DNA of 12,298 bases from Immundisolibacter sp. (GTDB lineage: Bacteria > Pseudomonadota > Gammaproteobacteria > Immundisolibacterales > Immundisolibacteraceae): the NCBI RefSeq assembly GCF_041601295.1, contig NZ_JBFIII010000089.1, positions 1 through 12,298 of the forward strand. Reading direction: 5' to 3'. The translations under genes and the position numbers were made by a program. Position 1 is the first letter of the stretch. Every line of letters begins with the position of its first letter. Shown here in pieces: positions 1 to 5,181 of this stretch. The notes under the pieces are model-generated. The model did not search any database and had not been told where the DNA came from. It worked only from the letters and a program-made list of their open reading frames with translations.

Positions 1-1005
1 ACGCAGCATGACCGCCGCCACCAGAACAATCAGCCAGCCATCCAGCGCCACCAGGGTGGTCCACGGATCGAGCATGCCGGTCGACAGCGCGATGTCGTCG
101 TGGTACAGGCCCAGCCTGGCCGGCGTCGGCAGCAAGACGAGGCCGACGTAAAACCAGAGTACGCGCGCCTCCGTCATCAGCCTTTCGGCGAGCGTGAACG
201 GCCGGCTGGCGTAGCCATCCAGCAGCAGCCCCGGCTGGACTGCGAAAATGAGCAGGCCGACCAGCAGCGGCGCCAGAAGGGCGACGACGAAAAACCGCGT
301 CGCCGCCCGGCGCCCCGGGTCGTGCTGCGGCGTGGTGCCTGTCTGCCGCCACAGACACAGCTCGATCACTCCCAGATACAGCGGCAGCAGGACGGCGTTT
401 TCCTTGCTCAGCACTCCAAGACCCATGCCCAGCGCCAGTCCGGAAATCATGGCTGTCAGGCCGCCGCGCCGGCCCACCGTCAGGCGCTCGCGGCCGATCA
501 GCCACAGCCACGTGCCAGCCAGCAAACACAGCGCCGACAGGCTGGTCATGCGCTGCACCACATACAGCACGCTGGTCAGTTGCAGCGGGTGCAGGCCCCA
601 CAACAGGGCGCAGAACAGCGCCACCGCCGGGGCTATCTCGTGCGCGCCCAGCCGGCGCGTCAGGCGCCCGGCCAGCGCATACACCAGCAGCACATTCAGC
701 AGATGGATGGCCAGATTGGTCAGCTTGAAAGCCAGCGGGTAAAAGCCCCCGGCCCGGTAATGGTCGATACCGAACGACAGCGCCGCCAGCGGCCGGCCCA
801 GCGGCCCGCTGGTGTTGGAAACCGCCGCCGCGTGCAGCGCCTGTGGCGTGAATTCCGTCACCGCCACGGGCGGGTTGTTCAGGATGTTCGGGTAGTCGTC
901 GAACACGAACGGTCCACGCAGGCCGGGCAGGTAGGCCAGCGCTACCAGTGCCAGGGTGGCGATCAGGGCCAGCAAACGGACCGGGTATGGCGAGCCGGCG
1001 ATCAC
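1..1005 (-). CDS. TMTC-like multi-pass membrane protein, putative GT-C glycosyltransferase (partial, second paralogue)
   Basis: The first 335 codons are in the window and the 3' end lies outside it. The start is taken as the GTG at 1005-1003, which overlaps the stop of the upstream PIN-like gene (GTGA). The N-terminus has one hydrophobic helix, then PGLRGPFVFDDYPNI with the acidic pair at residues 36-37 that GT-C enzymes carry in their first external loop, then SGPLGRPLAALS, LHPLQLTSVLYVVQRM, LSKENAVLLPL and YHDDIALSTG. Each of these blocks recurs in the same order in the TPR protein encoded at 1552-3585, so the two are paralogues. Unlike that protein, this one has no extra ~30 residues after the VVQRM block. 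Family knowledge: TMTC/GT-C-like proteins move sugars from lipid carriers onto proteins or glycans at the membrane. Glycosyl transfer here is inferred. Whether a C-terminal TPR region follows cannot be seen. Confidence 0.85.
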   Translation of the reverse strand, partial: MIAGSPYPVRLLALIATLALVALAYLPGLRGPFVFDDYPNILNNPPVAVTEFTPQALHAAAVSNTSGPLGRPLAALSFGIDHYRAGGFYPLAFKLTNLAIHLLNVLLVYALAGRLTRRLGAHEIAPAVALFCALLWGLHPLQLTSVLYVVQRMTSLSALCLLAGTWLWLIGRERLTVGRRGGLTAMISGLALGMGLGVLSKENAVLLPLYLGVIELCLWRQTGTTPQHDPGRRAATRFFVVALLAPLLVGLLIFAVQPGLLLDGYASRPFTLAERLMTEARVLWFYVGLVLLPTPARLGLYHDDIALSTGMLDPWTTLVALDGWLIVLVAAVMLR

Positions 1006-1334
1006 AGGAGCGCGAGGCAGGTGGCTTCGGGGTCGCCGAGCATCGCCTCGATGCGTCCCGCCTGTGTCCGTAGAAGCGTTTCGATCTGAGCTGTTGAACA
1101 ATTGCCGCGCCTGATCCAGATGACCTTCGGCGGCTGGCCACGCAGCAGGCTCAGCTCGTAAAAATCCGCGTCCTTGCTGACCAGCGTGAAGCCCTGCTCA
1201 CGGGCGTGATGCCACACCGCATCATCGGTCGCGCTGCCCAGGCCCGCACCATGCACGTGCGCCGAACCCGGAAACAGACCAGCAAGGGCATCGACCAGCC
1301 GCGGCGACAGATTCTCGTCGAACAGCAGCTTCAC
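1002..1334 (-). CDS. DUF5615 PIN-like protein, putative toxin/nuclease partner
   Basis: This 110-residue protein begins KLLFDENLSPRLVDAL after its GTG start and contains VSKDADFYELSLL, PPKVIWIRRGNCST and a final LLRTQAGRIEAML helix. These are the hallmark blocks of the DUF5615 (COG4634-like) PIN-fold family, and the acidic residues in FDEN and KDADF are the presumed metal ligands. The GTG start overlaps the stop of the DUF433 gene (GTGA at 1334-1331), and its own TGA overlaps the GTG of the next membrane-protein gene, so all are probably translationally coupled. A longer in-frame ORF upstream is only the antisense/overlap frame of the neighbours and shows no family similarity. Known for the family: DUF433-DUF5615 pairs are predicted type II toxin-antitoxin modules. 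Toxicity here is inferred. The length is normal and nothing appears broken. Confidence 0.9.
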   Translation of the reverse strand: MKLLFDENLSPRLVDALAGLFPGSAHVHGAGLGSATDDAVWHHAREQGFTLVSKDADFYELSLLRGQPPKVIWIRRGNCSTAQIETLLRTQAGRIEAMLGDPEATCLALL

Positions 1335-1555
1335 GCGCCCTGCACAAGCTGGTGTCGTTCCCGGTCGGCCGCGTAGGCCAGGCAGGCGCGGATATCGTCC
1401 AGGGTCAGGTAATCGAACTCGGCCACGATTTGTTCGGGCGTCATGCCGGCCGCAAGGTAATCCAGAACGTCGTAGACGGTGATCCGCAGCCCCCGCACGC
1501 ACGGCTTGCCGCCGCGCTTGCCCGGTTCGATGGTGATGAAGTCTTGGTAATTCAT
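1331..1555 (-). CDS. DUF433 antitoxin-like protein
   Basis: This 74-residue protein reads MNYQDFITIEPGKRGGKPCV at its start, followed by RITVYDVLDYLAAGMTPEQI and a C-terminal LTLDDIRACLAYAADRE helix. This is the standard DUF433 (COG2442) pattern: a KPC(V/I)RGxRI(T/P)V strand followed by a helix-turn-helix. The ATG at 1555-1553 overlaps the TGA of the upstream TPR membrane-protein gene (ATGA), and its TGA overlaps the GTG of the PIN-like gene. In this family the small DNA-binding-like protein sits upstream of its PIN-like partner and is predicted to neutralise it and to repress the operon. No separate promoter is possible inside the 4-base overlap, so expression depends on the membrane-protein transcript or on a promoter inside that gene. 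The family call is firm; the antitoxin role is inferred. Confidence 0.9.
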   Translation of the reverse strand: MNYQDFITIEPGKRGGKPCVRGLRITVYDVLDYLAAGMTPEQIVAEFDYLTLDDIRACLAYAADRERHQLVQGA

Positions 1556-3585
1556 GGCGTTTCCTGCTTCGAGTCGGCAGTGTCGCCGAGTATACGCACT
1601 GCCTCTTTGCCGCTGCGCCCCTGCGCGATTGCCGCTTCCAGCTCCGCGATGGCCTTGTCCTGGCGCACCGGCGCCGTGCGGTTGGCAACCTTGATCCGCT
1701 CCAGATTGAAGGCGGCGTTGTCCCACTGGCCAAGCGCCATGAACAGCTTGGCCTGCTCGAACAGCGGGTGCAGAAAGCCGCCGTCCAGCGCGAAGGCTTT
1801 CTCGAAGGCGTTCAGCGCGGCCTGAACATCACCGGCGGCGCGCAGCGACAGGCCGTTCAGATACCAGGCGTATGACTGGTCGAACTTCGGCTGGTCGGAT
1901 GCCAGATACACCGCCAGCCAGTGCGCCAGGTGCGGCGCCAGGTGTTTGCAGTTGGTCTGGATGCACTCGGCGTAGCGCTTGAGCGTCAGTGTGCCGAAGG
2001 CCGACAGTGGGCGGCTTGTCAGCAAGGTTTCGATGCGATCCTGCGCGTCGGCGGCCAGCGTGCCACCCTGCGCCAGCACGATGTTGGCCAGGTTGATGCG
2101 GTTGCCCAGCTCGTCCGGTGCCAGGCGCACCGCGGCTTCGGCCTCGCGCTGCGCGCCGGCAAAGTCGCCCAGCCGTGCCAGATCCGAGGCCAGATCGTTA
2201 CGCGCCCGTGCCGAATCCGGATGATGCGCCACTTCGTAGCTCGAAAAATGGAAATCGTCCTGCCACTGGCTGGCGCGCAGCGCCGTGGTGCCGGCCAGCA
2301 CCGCCACCACCACGCCGGCCACTAGCGCCGTCTGGCGCCGCGGCAGGCGTACCCACAGGTGGCAAAAACCACCCGCCAGCAGCAAAAATGGCCCTAACAC
2401 GGGCACGTAGTTACGGTGCTCGTGGGCGATTTCGAGTGCAATGAAACTGCCCTCCAGGCTGTGGCCGATCAGGAACCACAGAATGCCGATGCCCAGCAGC
2501 GGCCGGCGGCGCAGCGCCCACAGGCCGAATCCTGCCAGCAGCGCCAGGCCCAGCACCGCCGGCAGCGTGGTCCACGGCACCAGCCAGCCGGTGGACAGCG
2601 CAATGTCGTCGTGGTGCAGGCCAAAGGCGCTGATGCGCGGCAGCAGGATCAGGCCAAGGTAGAACCACATCACCCGCGCCTCGGTAAGCAGGCGCTCGGG
2701 CAGCGTGAATTCGCGGGCGTCGTAGCCGCTGGCAAAATGCCGCGCCGCCAGCACCGCCGCCACGGCCGCCAACACCAGCGCCAGCAGTAACAGCCAGCGC
2801 CGCATGACGGGCGCCAGCCGATCCCAGCCGCGCCACGGCCAGGCGGCCGGAAACAGCGCCGCGTCCAGCAGCAGCGCCAGCGGCAGCGTGAGCACGGCGT
2901 TTTCCTTGGTGAACACGCCCAGCAGGATCAACAACCCGCCGACGGTGGCGTACAGGCCCGCAATCAACCGGCGCGTTGGTCGGGTTAGCGCAGCGTAACC
3001 CGACATCTTTCCTTCCTCAGGCGGGGCCTGTCGGGTTACGCCCGCGGGGCTAAGCCGACCTACGTTTTCTGTGCTCGCACGTGCGCGGATGAAGCAGATC
3101 AGCGCCGCCAGGCTGAAGGTGGCGGCCAGCGAGCTCATGCGCTGCACCACGTACAGCACGCTGGACAGCATGATCGGATGCAGCGCGAACAACGCCGCGG
3201 CGGCCAGCGCGAACACGGCGGCCTGCGGCGTGGCCCACAGGCGGCGGCCGATGTGCCCGGCCAGCGCCCATACCAGCAGCACGTTCAGCAGATGAATGCC
3301 GAGGTTGGTCAGCTTGAAGGGCAAAGCGCTTACGGTGCTGCCGGCAAGGGAGTGGTTCAGTGCCAGACTGAGGTAGGCGACCGGGCGGCCCAGAGGCCCT
3401 GCCTCGCCAGCAAAGGCCGCGCGCCATAGCGCCCGCCAGTCCAGGCCATCCACGTGAATGACGGCATTTTCCAGGATGTTGGGGTAGTCATCAAACAGCC
3501 AGGGCCCGCGCAGGCCCGGCCAATAGCAGACTGCAGCCAGCAGCAGCAGCGTGATCAGCGCCACAGACTCAAGGCGGGTAGCCAT
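1552..3585 (-). CDS. TMTC-like membrane protein with C-terminal TPRs, putative GT-C glycosyltransferase
   Basis: The protein has 677 residues. About the first 430 form many hydrophobic helices. After TM1 comes PGLRGPWLFDDYPNI with the acidic pair D32-D33, then GPLGRPVAYLSLALNH, LFALHPIMLSSVLYVVQRM, FTKENAVLTLPLALL, HHDDIALSTGW and EIAHEHRNYVP, the pattern of TMTC-like GT-C proteins. From about residue 453 a soluble part carries TPR-like helices (ARNDLASDLARLGDFAGAQ; YLNGLSLRAAGDVQAALNAF). The ATG at 3585 follows the pilA terminator by about 17 bases, with no clear Shine-Dalgarno sequence. Its TGA overlaps the DUF433 ATG. Because pilA lies directly upstream, a role in pilin or surface glycosylation is plausible, comparable in logic to P. 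aeruginosa TfpW, but this is inference. Residues about 175-204 come from an inserted palindromic repeat that the downstream paralogue lacks. Confidence 0.88.
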   Translation of the reverse strand: MATRLESVALITLLLLAAVCYWPGLRGPWLFDDYPNILENAVIHVDGLDWRALWRAAFAGEAGPLGRPVAYLSLALNHSLAGSTVSALPFKLTNLGIHLLNVLLVWALAGHIGRRLWATPQAAVFALAAAALFALHPIMLSSVLYVVQRMSSLAATFSLAALICFIRARASTENVGRLSPAGVTRQAPPEEGKMSGYAALTRPTRRLIAGLYATVGGLLILLGVFTKENAVLTLPLALLLDAALFPAAWPWRGWDRLAPVMRRWLLLLALVLAAVAAVLAARHFASGYDAREFTLPERLLTEARVMWFYLGLILLPRISAFGLHHDDIALSTGWLVPWTTLPAVLGLALLAGFGLWALRRRPLLGIGILWFLIGHSLEGSFIALEIAHEHRNYVPVLGPFLLLAGGFCHLWVRLPRRQTALVAGVVVAVLAGTTALRASQWQDDFHFSSYEVAHHPDSARARNDLASDLARLGDFAGAQREAEAAVRLAPDELGNRINLANIVLAQGGTLAADAQDRIETLLTSRPLSAFGTLTLKRYAECIQTNCKHLAPHLAHWLAVYLASDQPKFDQSYAWYLNGLSLRAAGDVQAALNAFEKAFALDGGFLHPLFEQAKLFMALGQWDNAAFNLERIKVANRTAPVRQDKAIAELEAAIAQGRSGKEAVRILGDTADSKQETP
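2975..3063. repeat. Palindromic REP/MITE-like element inserted in frame in the GT-C gene
   Basis: The ends are GTTGGTCGGG at 2975-2984 and, on the other strand, GTAGGTCGGC at 3063-3054. Each end is itself a near palindrome (TCGGGTTAGCG / GCGTAACCCGA on the left; TCGGGTTACGC / GGCTAAGCCGA on the right). The two arms are also inverted repeats of each other around a ~23-base centre, so the unit can fold as two small hairpins or one long one. The reading frame of the surrounding gene stays open through the element and gains about 30 residues, which are missing at the matching place in the paralogue at 1-1005. I recognise GTCGGGTTA/TAACCCGAC palindromes as a common intergenic repeat style in proteobacteria. 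Calling it mobile is inference, as no transposase is present. Confidence 0.75.
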
Positions 3586-3601
3586 TAACGGGGGTGCCAG
3601 A

Positions 3602-3630
3602 TAAAAGAAAGGGCGGCCGAAGCCGCCCTT
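3602..3630 (-). terminator. Rho-independent terminator after pilA
   Basis: Read on the minus strand, GGGCGGC (3628-3622) and GCCGCCC (3617-3611) form a perfect 7-bp GC stem closed by a TTCG tetraloop. A T-rich tail, TTTCTTTTAT, follows, and two A bases before the stem can lengthen it by pairing with the first Ts. It starts about 22 bases after the pilA stop and ends just before the ATG of the TMTC-like gene. It should therefore end most pilin transcripts and leave the downstream genes to read-through or a weak own promoter. Confidence 0.93.
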
Positions 3631-3651
3631 GTGATAGGGAATGCTACGAAC

Positions 3652-4095
3652 TTAACGCCTGGGCAAGTACTTGTCCGGTACGGTGCTGCTAGCGCTCACC
3701 GTCCACTCCAGGTTACCGCCCTGATTCAGCGGCTCGTAGATGACGTCGTCGCCGGTCGCTTCGCCTAAACCGAGCGTGGTGTCGGCTTTCAGGTCGACTG
3801 TGATCACGCCGTTGGCGCCCACGGTCACCGCGGATACGTACTTCGCGCGATACGAGCCGGCTTCTGACAGGCCCAGGCTTGCGTGGGTCGTTGGCAGGCC
3901 CGTTAGAGTTCCGTTTTCGCTATATGACACGTCGATGGCGGTGCGCGCCGCCGAGGCCAGCGAAGCGGATTCCGACACCTTGGACCGGATGGTGTAGTCC
4001 TGATACGCCGGCACGGCCAGCGCGGCCAGGATGCCGATGATGGCGACCACGATCATCAGTTCGATGAGCGTGAAGCCCTGTTGTAGTTTCTGCAT
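3652..4095 (-). CDS. pilA: Type IV major pilin PilA (type IVa)
   Basis: With the ATG at 4095 the prepilin has 147 residues: a short leader MQKLQQG, cleaved by the prepilin peptidase PilD after Gly7, then FTLIELMIVVAIIGILAALA with Phe+1 and Glu+5, the N-terminal helix that packs the pilus core and anchors unassembled pilin in the inner membrane. A variable globular part follows and ends WTVSASSTVPDKYLPRR. An upstream in-frame ATG at 4101 would add two residues, but it lies only 2 bases from the GGGAG ribosome-binding site, whereas the 4095 ATG is 8 bases away. The ending matches the usual PilA pattern W-x-C...YLPxxC, but both cysteines of the D-loop disulfide are absent and the protein has no cysteine at all. 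The gene has a sigma-54 promoter upstream and a strong terminator downstream, so it is probably monocistronic and highly expressed. Confidence 0.96.
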   Translation of the reverse strand: MQKLQQGFTLIELMIVVAIIGILAALAVPAYQDYTIRSKVSESASLASAARTAIDVSYSENGTLTGLPTTHASLGLSEAGSYRAKYVSAVTVGANGVITVDLKADTTLGLGEATGDDVIYEPLNQGGNLEWTVSASSTVPDKYLPRR

Positions 4096-4103
4096 TTGCA
4101 TGT

Positions 4104-4108
4104 CTCCC
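4104..4108 (-). promoter_or_regulatory. Ribosome-binding site of pilA
   Basis: GGGAG on the minus strand lies 8 bases before the ATG at 4095 and only 2 bases before the ATG at 4101. The spacing selects the 7-residue leader MQKLQQG over the 9-residue version. Confidence 0.7.
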
Positions 4109-4220
4109 GATGGATGAATGTAAGTTGAACCGCGCAGGCTGCCCCGCTACACGCCAACGCGTGCCCTGCAGCATATCGGCTTGTGGCGGGTGGCCTTGAG
4201 CCGGTGCGCGGTACAACAAC

Positions 4221-4236
4221 AGCAATTGCCGTGCCA
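4221..4236 (-). promoter_or_regulatory. Sigma-54 (RpoN) promoter of pilA
   Basis: The minus strand reads TGGCACGGCAATTGCT, matching the sigma-54 consensus TGGCACG-N4-TTGCW at every fixed position, with GG and GC spaced correctly for -24/-12. The predicted start of transcription is near 4210, giving a leader of about 115 bases before the pilA ATG. PilS/PilR-driven sigma-54 control of pilA is well known in pseudomonads; PilR involvement here is inferred. Confidence 0.9.
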
Positions 4237-4321
4237 TAGGTCTGGTTGGTGCCAAGTCGGTTTCACGAATGCCCGGGAAACCGGTCATGAATTCCCCTGG
4301 GGACAGCGAGGAATGTTTATA

Positions 4322-4334
4322 TAACCCTCTGATT
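4322..4334 (-). promoter_or_regulatory. Candidate IHF-binding site upstream of the pilA promoter
   Basis: The minus strand reads AATCAGAGGGTTA, fitting the IHF consensus WATCARNNNNTTR with no mismatch, inside an AT-rich patch (about 4316-4352) that stands out from the GC-rich surroundings. It is centred about 118 bases upstream of the predicted start. That suits DNA bending between a distal activator and sigma-54 polymerase. The consensus is degenerate, so the match alone is moderate evidence; the position strengthens it. Confidence 0.6.
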
Positions 4335-4459
4335 ATTATCAGGTAGGTATTCAACAACGGGCCAAGTCAAGAGCCGGCATCCGGCGCGCGGTGGCGCCCA
4401 CGCCGGTGCGCTTGCACTGCCAGGACCTTGATGACCCCGCCATCCTCGACCGACGTGGA

Positions 4460-4476
4460 TTGTCAATATTTGACAA
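4460..4476. promoter_or_regulatory. Perfect 17-base palindrome, candidate activator/operator site
   Basis: TTGTCAA-TAT-TTGACAA is a perfect 7-bp inverted repeat with a 3-base spacer. Its arms contain TGTC on both strands, and another TGTC follows at 4481-4484. It lies about 258 bases upstream of the predicted pilA start and about 200 bases upstream of the SlyD-like gene. PilR sites in P. aeruginosa are described as (C/G)TGTC repeats, so an enhancer for pilA is possible. A repressor site for either divergent gene is the alternative. Confidence 0.45.
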
Positions 4477-4672
4477 AAATTGTCCGTACGCACGGCGATC
4501 GCCTGGGGTCGGCGCCGAGCGATCTGGGCCGGGGTACAAGACGATCACCGCCCGGCGCTGTAAATCCGGGGAACACGCACGCGGATTCCGACGGACGCCT
4601 GAGTGACCCGTTTTATCCGCGTCTGTCGGCGCTGCTAGACTTTCCCCCAACCCCCTACCCCGGAGTCGCGCC

Positions 4673-5158
4673 ATGCGCATTGCCGACGATTGTGTCGTGA
4701 TCCTCGCCTACACCCTGCGTAATGACGCCGGCGAGGTGCTGGACAGTGCCACCGCGGATCAGCCGTTTGCCTACGTACAAGGCAAGCATGGCGTGATTCC
4801 CGGCCTGGAGCAGCAGCTGGCCGGCCAGGAGGCGGGTCAGCAGATGGAGGTGACCATCGCGCCAGCCGACGCCTACGGCGAGCACAATGCGACGCGCGTG
4901 CAGGTAGTGCCGCGCGACCGCTTCCCGGCTGAGGTCGAAATCGAGGCCGGCATGCAGTTCCACGCCAGTGATGAACACGGTGGCCGCATGACGGTGCAGG
5001 TGGCGAGTGTCGACGAGGACGGCGTGACGGTCGATGCCAATCACCCGCTGGCGGGGCAGACCTTGCATTTCACCCTCGAAGTACTCGATGTGCGCGCGGC
5101 GACGGCCGAGGAACTGGCCCACGGCCACGTGCATGGCGTGGGCGGTCATCACCACTGA
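4673..5158 (+). CDS. SlyD-like FKBP-type peptidyl-prolyl cis-trans isomerase
   Basis: This 161-residue protein shows the SlyD layout. An FKBP half begins with VVILAYTLRNDAGEVLDSA, YVQGKHGVIPGLEQQLAGQ and EVTIAPADAYGEHN. An inserted flap-like chaperone domain follows (roughly residues 75-125: VPRDRFPAEVEIEAGMQFHA through HPLAGQTLHF), then the closing FKBP strand LEVLDVRAATAEEL. The tail is HGHVHGVGGHHH-like, a short histidine-rich end that can bind metal, as in E. coli SlyD. Such proteins isomerise X-Pro bonds and hold unfolded proteins in the cytoplasm; no signal peptide is seen. The ATG has CGGAG 7 bases upstream. The transpeptidase gene follows after 23 bases on the same strand, so the two are probably cotranscribed. 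The exact gene name (slyD or a paralogue such as fkpB) is not certain. Confidence 0.94.
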   Translation: MRIADDCVVILAYTLRNDAGEVLDSATADQPFAYVQGKHGVIPGLEQQLAGQEAGQQMEVTIAPADAYGEHNATRVQVVPRDRFPAEVEIEAGMQFHASDEHGGRMTVQVASVDEDGVTVDANHPLAGQTLHFTLEVLDVRAATAEELAHGHVHGVGGHHH

Positions 5159-5181
5159 GGTGGCGGCGCGCGGCAGGCTCC

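Larger units (their letters stand above)
4096..4672. other. Divergent intergenic region between pilA and the SlyD-like gene
   Basis: This 577-base stretch holds no convincing gene; the small open frames in it have no family motifs. It carries the pilA leader, the sigma-54 promoter, the IHF match and the palindrome, in that order away from pilA. The leader contains CACGC-CAAC-GCGTG at 4150-4163 nested in GCAGG/CCTGC arms (4134-4138, 4165-4169), a possible hairpin in the mRNA. For the plus-strand gene at 4673 I see only the ribosome-binding site CGGAG at 4661-4665 and no clear sigma-70 promoter. Confidence 0.7.

Noticed and set aside
100..1089. Long plus-strand open frame of 329 codons
   Set aside because: It is rich in Gln/Arg/His with no domain and lies antisense to the TMTC-like paralogue, whose frame shows clear conserved blocks. 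It is a high-GC shadow.
1335..1733. N-terminal extension of the PIN-like protein
   Set aside because: The extra 133 codons are Arg-rich and run out of frame over the DUF433 gene and the 3' end of the TPR gene. The family starts at KLLFDEN, right after the GTG at 1334.
4249..4255. Second TTGGCAC on the minus strand as another sigma-54 promoter
   Set aside because: It matches the -24 half only; ten bases after GG stands AC instead of GC, so no -12 element exists.
4096..4357. Upstream open frame extending over the pilA control region (3920-4357, minus)
   Set aside because: It is out of frame with pilA, has no motif, and covers the sigma-54 promoter and leader.
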